Origin: JALZMG01 sp963739975
Lineage (GTDB): Bacteria > Actinomycetota > Acidimicrobiia > Acidimicrobiales > Ilumatobacteraceae
Reading direction: 5' to 3'
Length of the DNA: 64,000 nucleotides
NCBI GenBank assembly: GCA_963739975.1
Contig: CAVUCK010000014.1
Coordinates: 167,791-231,790 of the forward strand
Positions within the stretch are counted from its first letter, which is position 1; each line of letters opens with the position of its first letter. The notes under the pieces are model-generated. The model was not told the DNA's origin, did not search any database, and saw only the letters and a list, made by a program, of their open reading frames with translations. The translations under genes and the position numbers were made by a program. Below are positions 44,388-51,752 of this stretch, piece by piece.

Positions 44388-45349
44388 TCGCGGCAGCGGG
44401 GCCCCCGTCCCTGCTGTGCACTCACTTCATCCTCGAGCGGTACGGCGATCGGGTGGCCGCCGCCGCTCCGCACCTCCAGACCATCGCCCTCGCCGACGGC
44501 GACGTCGTCGGCGAGGATGATCTGGCGCGCCTGCGGGTGGCCTTCTTCTCCGGCGACGCTTGGCCCGACCACGCCGCCCATTTCATGGGTGCCGCGGTCC
44601 GTGCTCCTTCCCTGGACTGGCTGCACACCTTCTCAGTTGGCACCGACCACCCGGTCTTCACCGGGCTGCGCGATCGCGGCGTGCGCCTGTCGACCTCCTC
44701 GGGGGCGCCCGCCGGGCCGATCGCCCGCACCGTGATGCTCTACCTGCTCGCCCTGAGCCGGGACCTCCCCCGGCTCATTCGCGCCCAGGCCGCCCACGAG
44801 TGGGCTCCCCGATCCTTCGACGACGTCGAGGGCCGGACGATCGGCGTCGTCGGCATGGGCCCGATCGGCCGCGCCGTCATCCGGATGGCCGGCGCCCTCG
44901 GCATGCGCCCGATCGGCATGCACCGAGCGGTCGTTGGCGATGAGCCGTGCCCCACGTGGCCGCTCGACCGGTTGCCCGAGCTGGCGGCTGCCGCCGACGC
45001 CCTCGTGGTCGCGCTCCCGCTGAACGACGACACGCGGGGCATCATCTCGGCCGACGTGATCTCGAGGCTGCGGCCGGAAGCGATCTTCGTCAACGTCGGG
45101 CGCGGCGAGCTGGTCGACGAACCAGCGCTGACCGCAGCGCTGGCGGCAGGCCGGCTGGGCGGCGCCGGCCTGGACGTCTTCGCCACCGAACCGCTGCCGC
45201 CGGACAGCGAGCTGTGGGACCTCCCGAACGTGATCGTCACGCCGCACATGTCCGGCACCTGCCCGACCAGCGACGAACGTGCCGTCGAGATCTTCCTCAC
45301 CAACCTCGCCGCGTACACCAAGGGCGAACCGCTGCTGAACGAGCGCTGA
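44384..45349 (+). CDS. D-2-hydroxyacid dehydrogenase family protein
   Basis: The 321-residue protein carries GVVGMGPIGRAVI, the NAD(P)-binding loop, then IFVNVGRGELVDEPAL with the substrate-binding Arg, FATEPLPPDSELWD with the Glu, and VIVTPHMSG with the catalytic His. This is the family of glyoxylate/hydroxypyruvate and phosphoglycerate dehydrogenases. The substrate is unknown. The GTG at 44384 overlaps the stop of the tiny membrane peptide. A 169-base gap separates it from the Tad operon. Confidence 0.9.
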   Translation: MIAAAGPPSLLCTHFILERYGDRVAAAAPHLQTIALADGDVVGEDDLARLRVAFFSGDAWPDHAAHFMGAAVRAPSLDWLHTFSVGTDHPVFTGLRDRGVRLSTSSGAPAGPIARTVMLYLLALSRDLPRLIRAQAAHEWAPRSFDDVEGRTIGVVGMGPIGRAVIRMAGALGMRPIGMHRAVVGDEPCPTWPLDRLPELAAAADALVVALPLNDDTRGIISADVISRLRPEAIFVNVGRGELVDEPALTAALAAGRLGGAGLDVFATEPLPPDSELWDLPNVIVTPHMSGTCPTSDERAVEIFLTNLAAYTKGEPLLNER

Positions 45350-45518
45350 GCCGTCACCGCGGCGGTTCTGGCCGTCGCCATCGACCCGATGCGGTCGACT
45401 GCGACGGCCAGTTCGAGATGTTGTTGGCAGCCGCTCCGGCGACCGCTACCGTCCGCCGGCACCGACATCCCCCTGGCGTCACCGGCCCGACTCGGGCCGC
45501 TGCTCCGGGAGGTCAACC

Positions 45519-46208
45519 GTGCCCGTCACCGTCTGCTGGTCCGTCAAGGGCGGCAGTGGCACCAGCGTCGTCGCCGCTGCCCTGGCGCTGGCCGTCCCCG
45601 TCGAGACGACGCTGGTCGACCTCGACGGCGATCTGCCGGCGGTCCTCGGACTCCCCGAGCCAACCGGCCAGGGCGTCGCCGACTGGCTGAGCTCCGACGC
45701 GCCGGCGCCCGCGCTGGCCGACCTCCTCGTCCCCGTGGACGCCGCAACGGTGCTGGTCCCTCGCGGCCGCGGCCCGGTCGACCCTCGTTCGCCGCGCTGG
45801 GTCGAGCTGGTCGACTGGTTGGGCACCCGCCGGGACGCCGTCGTCGACGCCGGCACCAACCATCCGCCCGACGGCCTCGTCGCGCCAGGCGTGCGCAGCC
45901 TCCTCGTCACCCGCGGCTGCTACCTCGCGCTGCGCCGCGCCGCGCAGGTGCCGCGCCGCCCGGACGGCGTCGTGCTCCTCGCCGAGCCGGGGCGATCGCT
46001 CGGCCGTCGTGAGGTCGGGCGGGCCATCGGCGCTCCCGTCGTGGCCACCGTCAGCGTCGATCCCGCCGTCGCCCGCGCGGTCGATGCCGGGCTCCTCGCC
46101 GCCCGTCTCCCCCGCCTGCTGCGACGAGAGCTCGGGCGCATCGGCGACGGGCCGGCCGATGGGCGGCGACCCGTGGTCCGCACCCTCCCGGCGGCGGCTC
46201 CCCGATGA
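45519..46208 (+). CDS. TadZ/CpaE-like P-loop ATPase of the Tad pilus operon
   Basis: Starting at GTG 45519 behind GGAGGT, the protein opens with a MinD/ParA-type P-loop: VCWSVKGGSGTSVVAAAL, with the deviant-Walker Lys and a Ser before Val instead of the usual Thr pair. TTLVDLDGDLPAVLGLPEP follows as the switch I region. At 229 residues it is the small actinobacterial form that positions the Tad machine at the membrane. Its stop overlaps the start of the TadA ATPase as ATGA. Confidence 0.8.
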   Translation: MPVTVCWSVKGGSGTSVVAAALALAVPVETTLVDLDGDLPAVLGLPEPTGQGVADWLSSDAPAPALADLLVPVDAATVLVPRGRGPVDPRSPRWVELVDWLGTRRDAVVDAGTNHPPDGLVAPGVRSLLVTRGCYLALRRAAQVPRRPDGVVLLAEPGRSLGRREVGRAIGAPVVATVSVDPAVARAVDAGLLAARLPRLLRRELGRIGDGPADGRRPVVRTLPAAAPR

Positions 46209-47320
46209 CGTCCGCCACCACCCCCGACAGCGACCTCGTCGGCGCACTGTGTCGCGCCGCCGAGGGTGACACCGGCGACACGGCGGCCGTGGTCCGCGCT
46301 CACCTGCGGCGGGTGGCGCCGCTGGCCGGCCCTGACGCCGGTGAGCGTCTGGTGCGCGCCGCCGTCGCCCGGCTCGACGGGCTCGGCGCCCTCGACGAGC
46401 TGCTCAACGATCCAACGATCGACGAGGTGCTCGTCAACGCGGACGGCGACGTGTGGATCGAACGCGACGGCATGGTCGCCGCCGCCGGTCACCTCGCCGC
46501 CGGTGATCTGACGATCGTCATCGAACGCATCCTGGCTCCGCTCGGCCGGCGGCTCGACCGGTCGTCGCCGATCGTCGACGCCCGGCTCGACGACGGCTCG
46601 CGCGTGTGCGCGGTCGTCCCGCCCGTCGCCGTCGACGGCGCCTGCTTGGCCGTCCGACGGTTCCGCGACCGCGCACTGCCGCTCGGTGCGTTCTGCTCGC
46701 CGGCGGTCGCGACGTTGCTCGACGAGCTCGTCACCCGGCGCTGCAACGTCGTCGTCAGCGGCGCGACCTCGTCAGGCAAGACGAGCCTCTTGAACGCCGT
46801 GCTCGGGCGCACCAGCCCCGGCGAACGCATCGTCACGATCGAGGACACCGCCGAGTTGCAGCCGGCCGGCGACCACCTCGTGCGCCTGGAGGCGCGACCG
46901 GCCACGGCGGACGGTCCGGCGGCGATCTCACTCGACCACCTCGTGCGCACAGCGATGCGCCTGCGCCCCGACCGGCTCGTGGTCGGCGAGGTTCGCGGCA
47001 CGGAGGTGCTGGCGCTCGTGCAAGCGCTCAACACCGGGCACGACGGCTCGTGGTCGACGTGCCACGCCAACAGTGCACTCGACGCCGTGCGACGCCTCGA
47101 GACGCTCATCATCCAGGCCTCGCCGACCTGGCCGCTCGTCGCGGCGCGACACCACCTCGCACGGTCGATCGACGTCATCGTCCACGTCGCCCGCACCGGC
47201 CGGTCGGCGCGACGGATCTCCGAGATCGCCGAGCTCCGGGCAAGCGGCGACGACCTCGCCGTGCGGGAACTGGCCGACGGTGACCAGGTCGTCGGCAGCC
47301 TCGAGCGGGGGCGGACGTGA
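46205..47320 (+). CDS. tadA: TadA/CpaF secretion ATPase
   Basis: The 371-residue ATPase has the type II/IV secretion layout: LLNDPTIDEVLVNADGDVW in the N-terminal domain, Walker A GATSSGKTSLLN at about residues 186-197, the Asp box (VTIEDTAELQ), Walker B (RPDRLVVGEVRG) and the His box (TGHDGSWSTCHAN). It drives assembly of Flp-type pili at the inner face of the membrane. It overlaps both neighbours by four bases (ATGA before it, GTGA behind it). Confidence 0.93.
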   Translation: MTSATTPDSDLVGALCRAAEGDTGDTAAVVRAHLRRVAPLAGPDAGERLVRAAVARLDGLGALDELLNDPTIDEVLVNADGDVWIERDGMVAAAGHLAAGDLTIVIERILAPLGRRLDRSSPIVDARLDDGSRVCAVVPPVAVDGACLAVRRFRDRALPLGAFCSPAVATLLDELVTRRCNVVVSGATSSGKTSLLNAVLGRTSPGERIVTIEDTAELQPAGDHLVRLEARPATADGPAAISLDHLVRTAMRLRPDRLVVGEVRGTEVLALVQALNTGHDGSWSTCHANSALDAVRRLETLIIQASPTWPLVAARHHLARSIDVIVHVARTGRSARRISEIAELRASGDDLAVRELADGDQVVGSLERGRT

Positions 47321-47991
47321 TCGTCGCCGCGCTCATCGTCGTGATGGTGGCCGCCGTCGCCGTCCCGGTCGCATCGCGGATCGTCGCTACCCGCCCGCCG
47401 CCAGCGGCGCGCCGACCGGACGGCGCGCTCGGCGGGCGCCGACGCTGGCGAAGGGATCGCACCCCGCACCCCGGCGACGTCGAGGTCGCCACGTGGTGCG
47501 AACACGTCGCCTCGGCGTTGCGCAGCGGGGACTCGCTGACACGGGCGATCCTCGCCACCGACAGCACGTGGACCGGTGCACCCGTGATGCCGACGGTGGC
47601 GCTCGCCGTCCGCCGCGGCCGGAGCCTCGCCGACGCGCTCGACGAGGTGCCGGCCGACCCGTCGACGGCGGTCGGCCTGGCCGCCGGCGTCCTGCGCACC
47701 TGTGCGCTCCTCGGCGGCCCGGCGGCGTCGGCGGTCGGGCGGGTCGCCACGACGTTGCAGGCACGCGCCACCGAGCGGGCCGAGCGTCGCGCCGCCAGCG
47801 CCCAGGCCCGGCTCTCGGCCCGCGTCCTCACGTTCGTCCCGTTCGCCGTGCTCGCCTTCCTCGCAACGACGGATCGGTCGGTCCGAGCTGCCCTGGTCTC
47901 GCCGGCCGGCCTGACCTGCCTGATCGTCGGCGGCGGGCTCAACCTGTCCGGCTGGTGGTGGATGCGTCGCCTGATCGGAGGTGCTTCGTGA
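47317..47991 (+). CDS. tadB: TadB-like type II secretion F platform protein
   Basis: From GTG 47317 the 224-residue protein starts with a membrane helix (IVAALIVVMVAAVAVPVA), then the cytoplasmic T2SSF domain with WCEHVASALRSGDSLTRA and RRGRSLADALDEVPAD. Two helices near the C-terminus close it. It is shorter than the classic TadB, as in other actinobacterial Tad operons. With TadC it forms the membrane platform turned by TadA. GTGA overlaps join it to both neighbours. Confidence 0.85.
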   Translation: MIVAALIVVMVAAVAVPVASRIVATRPPPAARRPDGALGGRRRWRRDRTPHPGDVEVATWCEHVASALRSGDSLTRAILATDSTWTGAPVMPTVALAVRRGRSLADALDEVPADPSTAVGLAAGVLRTCALLGGPAASAVGRVATTLQARATERAERRAASAQARLSARVLTFVPFAVLAFLATTDRSVRAALVSPAGLTCLIVGGGLNLSGWWWMRRLIGGAS

Positions 47992-48746
47992 CCAGCGCAC
48001 CCTCGCCGATCGCCGGATCCGTGGCCGTCGTCGCCGGCGGGTTGACGTTCGGCGCCGTCTTCCTGATCGCCACCGTCGCACGTCACCCGCCCGTTCGACG
48101 CCCCGGTCCGGTCGACGCCCCGGCTCGCCGGTCGTCACCCGGCGGATCGCCGCGCCGATACGTGGTCGCCATCGCCGCCGCCGGTTTGGGCGCTGTGCTG
48201 CTCGCCGGTCCCGTCGGAGCAGCCGCGGTCGCCCTCATCGCAGTGGTGGCGAAGCGGGTCCGTCGCCGCCGGCGCGCTGAACGGGCTCGCACGCTCGTCC
48301 GCGAGTCGATGCCGGATGCCGTCGAGCTGTTCGTCGTCTGCGTCCACGCCGGACGATCCCCGCCCCAGGCGATCGCCGAACTGGCCCGCACGGCTCCGGG
48401 GCCGGTGCGGCCGGCCTTCGCCGCCGTGGAGTTGCAGCTCCATCGCGGGCGCAGCCTCGCCGACGCGTTGGACGAGCTGCCCCGGATCGCCGGCCCACCC
48501 GGCCGGGACCTGGCCACGGCCGTCGCCACGGCCGACCGCGACGGCCTCCCGCTTGCTCCCGTGCTGGACCGCCTGGCCACGGAGGCCCGCGCCGAACGCC
48601 GCCGCGCCGGCGAGGCGGCGGCGCGCGGTCTCCCGGTGCGACTGTCGTTCCCACTGGTCGTCTGCACGCTCCCGTCGTTCGTGCTGCTCGCCATCGCGCC
48701 GGCCGTGCTCGGCGCCCTCTCGACGCTGCGGGATCGAGCCCCATGA
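47988..48746 (+). CDS. tadC: TadC-like type II secretion F platform protein
   Basis: The 252-residue protein starts at GTG 47988. It has two N-terminal helices, a cytoplasmic T2SSF domain (DAVELFVVCVHAGRSPPQAI, then LHRGRSLADALDELPRIAG) and two C-terminal helices (LVVCTLPSFVLLAIAPAVLG). The second half repeats the RGRSLADALDE pattern of TadB, showing the shared fold. It is the partner platform protein of the pilus machine. Confidence 0.85.
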   Translation: MTSAPSPIAGSVAVVAGGLTFGAVFLIATVARHPPVRRPGPVDAPARRSSPGGSPRRYVVAIAAAGLGAVLLAGPVGAAAVALIAVVAKRVRRRRRAERARTLVRESMPDAVELFVVCVHAGRSPPQAIAELARTAPGPVRPAFAAVELQLHRGRSLADALDELPRIAGPPGRDLATAVATADRDGLPLAPVLDRLATEARAERRRAGEAAARGLPVRLSFPLVVCTLPSFVLLAIAPAVLGALSTLRDRAP

Positions 48747-48785
48747 CGCGTCCTCTCACACCTGCGAACCACCCGGGGAGCTCCG

Positions 48786-49106
48786 ATGCCGACCACCACC
48801 ACCGCCCGATCGACCGATCAGCCGCCGGGCGACACGCCACCCAACGGCCGAGCGGCCGGTCCCCCACGGCTGCGCCCGGCCGTGCTGCTGCACTCGTCCC
48901 TGACCGCCGGCAGCCGCATGGTCGCGGCGCCCCGGCGACGAGGCCACGGCGATCACGGCCAGGCCACGACGGAGTACGCACTCGTCCTGTTGGCCGCGGC
49001 CCTCGTGGCGCTGCTGGTGGTGGCGTGGGCCACGGCCGGCGGCGGGGCGGCCAAGATCGGCAGCCTGTTCGATCGCGTCATCGACGCCGTCACGGACCGG
49101 CTCTGA
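48786..49106 (+). CDS. Flp-type pilin, DUF4244 family
   Basis: The 106-residue protein has a long polar Arg/Pro-rich leader followed by DHGQATTEYALVLLAAALVA. The Gly before Gln is the expected prepilin cleavage point, and a Glu sits at position 5 or 6 of the mature part, as in pilins. One hydrophobic helix and a short tail follow. GGGGAG lies upstream of ATG 48786. This should be the major pilin. No prepilin peptidase gene (TadV) is encoded nearby. Confidence 0.85.
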   Translation: MPTTTTARSTDQPPGDTPPNGRAAGPPRLRPAVLLHSSLTAGSRMVAAPRRRGHGDHGQATTEYALVLLAAALVALLVVAWATAGGGAAKIGSLFDRVIDAVTDRL

Positions 49107-49477
49107 GGCGCCGGCGTGGTGGCGGCACCGCCGGTCAGGCCGCGGTCGAGCTGGCCCTCGTCCTGCCCGTGGTCGTGGTGTTCGTGCTCGGCGTGCTGCA
49201 GGTCGCGCTGGTCGCCCGAGATCAGCTGGCCATCGAGCTGGCGGCGCGCGAGGCGGTGCGTGCCGCCGCGGTCTCCGCCCAGCCGGCCGCCGCTGCCTCG
49301 GGCGCCGCCCAACGGGCGACGTCGCTGCAGCCGCTGGCCGTCGTCGTGCGCGTCGCCTCGGGGGCGGTGACGGTCACCGTGCGCCACCGCAGCCGGACCG
49401 ACGTCCCGATCGTGGGACCGCTGATCGCCGATGTCGATCTCCAGGCCCGGGCGACGATGGTCCTCGAGCCGCCATGA
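49103..49477 (+). CDS. TadE-like pseudopilin
   Basis: The protein opens RRRRGGGTAGQAAVELALVL, a TadE-type N-terminus with Gly-Gln before the hydrophobic helix and a conserved Glu. About 70 residues of extracytoplasmic domain follow. The frame has no ATG, GTG or TTG between the pilin stop and this motif. The likely start is the CTG at 49103 overlapping the pilin stop (CTGA), or a GTG inside the pilin gene near 49024. An ATG at 49474 overlaps its stop, but that frame soon enters a dispersed repeat and looks like the stub of a lost next gene. Confidence 0.7.
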   Translation: MRRRRGGGTAGQAAVELALVLPVVVVFVLGVLQVALVARDQLAIELAAREAVRAAAVSAQPAAAASGAAQRATSLQPLAVVVRVASGAVTVTVRHRSRTDVPIVGPLIADVDLQARATMVLEPP

Positions 49478-49511
49478 CCCGCCCCGCCGCCGCCGCCCGG
49501 CCGAGGCCGAG

Positions 49512-49535
49512 GAGCGAAGTCTTCGGAGCGAGCAA
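49512..49535 (+). repeat. Dispersed repeat, diverged copy C
   Basis: GAGCGAAGTCTTCGGAGCG followed by AGCAA differs from copies A and B by two or three inserted or changed bases. It lies between the Tad operon and the convergent AIM24 gene, just behind an ATG (49474) that overlaps the TadE stop. Confidence 0.5.
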
Positions 49536-49540
49536 GGCCG

Positions 49541-50260
49541 TCATCCGAAGTTGTTGTCGTTGCCGCTGCTCTTGTCGGGCAGGTAGGGCTCGAGCGCTTC
49601 GGCCAGCCTCGCCATCGTCATCGACTGCAGCCACACGTGGCCGGGCCCGTGCACCTCGGCCATCATCAACGAGTCACCGAACAGCTTGTTCTTGACGCCC
49701 TTCACCGAGGCGAACTCGAGCTGCATCGTGCCGAGGTAGAGCGCCAGGTGGGCCGGGTGGATCAGCAACGACTGACCGGGTTGCAGCTCGTACTCGACGA
49801 CCTCGCCGCTGAGGGCGACCCAGGCCCGTCCCTTTCCGGAGAGCTTCTGGAACACCACGCCGGCGCCGCCGAAGATGCCGACGCCGAGCTTCTTCTGCAG
49901 CCCGACCGACACCTCCACGTCGATCGTGCCGGCGACGAAGCCGCCCGTCTGGACCATGAACTCGTCGTTGGCGTCGATCGTCAGCTCCTTGATCACGCCG
50001 GGCATGCGGGCGGCCATGGCGACGAAACCGCCGCTGGGCGGCGCCGTGTACTCCGTCATGAACAGTCCGCCGCCGCCGACGGCGCGCTTCAGGCTGTTGA
50101 ACAACCCACCGCTTCCACCGGAGCCGAAGCGGGTCGACGTCTCGAGCGCCATGCCCTGCGTGTACCACCCCACCTGACCGCCCTCGGTCACGATCGACTC
50201 GCCGCCGGCGAGGCTGATCTCGAGCACGGGCATGGTCGTTCCGACGATCCTGTTCTCCAC
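49541..50260 (-). CDS. AIM24 family protein
   Basis: The 239-residue protein belongs to the AIM24/TIGR00266 family. The GTG at 50260 is chosen because family members begin with an ENRIVGTTMPVLEISL-like strand; a later ATG at 50233 would remove it. Characteristic segments are ESIVTEGGQVGWYTQGM, the Gly-rich SGGSGGLFNSLKRAVGGGG, LFMTEYTAPP and WVALSGEVVEYELQPGQSL. The fold is a beta-rich trimer; in bacteria the function is unknown. It is divergent from the DUF952 gene, with 33 bases between starts. Confidence 0.88.
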   Translation of the reverse strand: MENRIVGTTMPVLEISLAGGESIVTEGGQVGWYTQGMALETSTRFGSGGSGGLFNSLKRAVGGGGLFMTEYTAPPSGGFVAMAARMPGVIKELTIDANDEFMVQTGGFVAGTIDVEVSVGLQKKLGVGIFGGAGVVFQKLSGKGRAWVALSGEVVEYELQPGQSLLIHPAHLALYLGTMQLEFASVKGVKNKLFGDSLMMAEVHGPGHVWLQSMTMARLAEALEPYLPDKSSGNDNNFG

Positions 50261-50293
50261 GGCCGGCACCGTAGCGCTCGGTACGGTGCGGCC

Positions 50294-50635
50294 GTGGAGC
50301 CGCTGTACCACCTCGCCCTCGCCGCCGACTGGGCCACGGCGTCGGCGACCGGTCGGTACACCGCCAGCACCCGGGGCCGCAGTCTGGACGAGGAGGGGTT
50401 CATCCACTGCTCGTTCGCCCACCAGGTCGTCGCCACCGCCGACCGCTTCTACGGCGATATCGACGACGTCGTGCTGCTGCGCATCGATCCCGACCGGCTC
50501 TCGAGCCCGGTCGTCGTCGAGGACCTCGCCAGCGCGGGCGAGGCCTTCCCGCACGTCTACGGCCCGATCGAGCTCGTCGCAGTCGTCGACGCCACCCCCT
50601 GGCCGCGGCCCCGGGCGTGGCCCGTCACTCGGTAG
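50294..50635 (+). CDS. DUF952 family protein
   Basis: The 113-residue protein begins at GTG 50294 with EPLYHLALAADWATA, then SLDEEGFIHCSFAHQV and FPHVYGPIEL. These are the hallmarks of DUF952, a small ADP-ribosyltransferase-like fold of unknown activity. The conserved His and Cys in GFIHCS are present. Its last 11 bases overlap the convergent RsgA gene. Confidence 0.88.
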   Translation: MEPLYHLALAADWATASATGRYTASTRGRSLDEEGFIHCSFAHQVVATADRFYGDIDDVVLLRIDPDRLSSPVVVEDLASAGEAFPHVYGPIELVAVVDATPWPRPRAWPVTR

Positions 50636-51635
50636 GGGGCGGACGGCCACCCTTGCGCCGGTCGGCGGCCCGCAGGCGGGCTCGTTGCTCGGCCTCGATC
50701 GCCGCCTCCTCGGCGATCAGGCGCTCGAGGTTCTCCCAGCGCTCGGGTTCGAGCGCCCCGTCGTCGATCGCCGCCCGCACGGCGCAGCCCGGCTCCTGGT
50801 CGTGCTTGCAGTCCCTGAACCGGCAGCGCTCCACCAGCTCGAACACATCGGCGAACGCCCGCTCGAGCCCGGTGCCGGACAGCCACAGGCTGACCGCCCG
50901 AACCCCGGGGGTGTCGATCAGCCAGCCGCCGCCCGGGAGGGCCAATAGCTCGGCGGCCACCGTGGTGTGACGGCCCCGCCGATCGGAGCGGACGGCGGTG
51001 GTCGCCTGGACCGCCCGACCGACCATGGCGTTGATCAGCGTGGACTTGCCGACGCCGCTGGCCCCGAGAAAGGCCAACGTCCGCCGTCCCATCGCCATCG
51101 CCCGCAGCGCCTCGATGCCCAGGCCGGTGCGCCCGCTGGCGACCAGCACCGGCACCCCAGGCGCCACGCCCAGTACCTCCCGCCGCAGCAGTTCGGGATC
51201 GTCGACGAGGTCGGCCTTGGTCAAGACGATCGCCGGCTCGGCCCCGCTGTCAAAGGCCAGCACGAGCTCCCGCTCGAGGCGGCGTCGGTTCGGTTCGACG
51301 CCCAGTGCGTGAGTGATGAAGACGACGTCGATGTTGGCGGCCAGCGTGTCGGACTCGGCCCGGGCGCCTTCGAACGAGGCCCGGCGCACGAACGCCGAGC
51401 GCCGTGGGAGCACGTGCTCGACCCGCTCCGCCGACGGAACCACCCAGTCGCCCACCGCCACGTCCGCCCCGACGTTGCGGACGCGCCGGGGGCCACCCAG
51501 CTCGGTGCCGGGCAGGATCGTGCTCCAGCCGCGATCGAGCCGGGCCACACGACCGGGCAGTCCGGGAGCGCCGAGATGACGCCACGCCGCATCCCATTCC
51601 GCGTCCCAGCCCAGCTCGGCCAGCTCGACGGACAT
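50625..51635 (-). CDS. rsgA: Small ribosomal subunit biogenesis GTPase RsgA
   Basis: This circularly permuted GTPase of 336 residues has an N-terminal OB-fold, then the G motifs in the order G4-G5-G1-G2-G3: IVLTKADLVDD, SGRTGLGIE, LGASGVGKSTLIN, then RRGRHTT and LIDTPGVRA. The C-terminal zinc site lies in FRDCKHDQEPGCAV. RsgA checks late maturation of the 30S subunit. A basic C-terminal tail (AADRRKGGRPPP) follows. It starts at ATG 51635 and is divergent from the MMPL gene. Confidence 0.95.
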   Translation of the reverse strand: MSVELAELGWDAEWDAAWRHLGAPGLPGRVARLDRGWSTILPGTELGGPRRVRNVGADVAVGDWVVPSAERVEHVLPRRSAFVRRASFEGARAESDTLAANIDVVFITHALGVEPNRRRLERELVLAFDSGAEPAIVLTKADLVDDPELLRREVLGVAPGVPVLVASGRTGLGIEALRAMAMGRRTLAFLGASGVGKSTLINAMVGRAVQATTAVRSDRRGRHTTVAAELLALPGGGWLIDTPGVRAVSLWLSGTGLERAFADVFELVERCRFRDCKHDQEPGCAVRAAIDDGALEPERWENLERLIAEEAAIEAEQRARLRAADRRKGGRPPPTE

Positions 51636-51691
51636 GCGCCCACGATGGCACGGCGGCGCGCCCACTCCGTTGGTCAGCTGTGACGGATGTC

Positions 51692-51714
51692 CCCCCGAAA
51701 GGGGGTCAACCCCC
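51692..51714 (+). promoter_or_regulatory. Two mutually exclusive GC hairpins upstream of the MMPL gene
   Basis: CCCCC-GAAA-GGGGG (51692-51705) and GGGGG-TCAA-CCCCC (51701-51714) share the central G run, so only one can form at a time. They lie between the divergent RsgA and MMPL starts, about 40 bases before ATG 51753. TAGCGT near 51739-51744 could be a -10 element, in which case the hairpins are upstream DNA rather than leader RNA. Confidence 0.4.
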
Positions 51715-51752
51715 GTGACTCCGATCGCAACGGTCGCGTAGCGTTTCGACCC

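Noticed and set aside
49474..49695. A 73-codon frame starting with ATGA overlap to the TadE gene
   Set aside because: After about ten residues it runs into the dispersed repeat and then antisense to the AIM24 gene; no pilus-like sequence follows.
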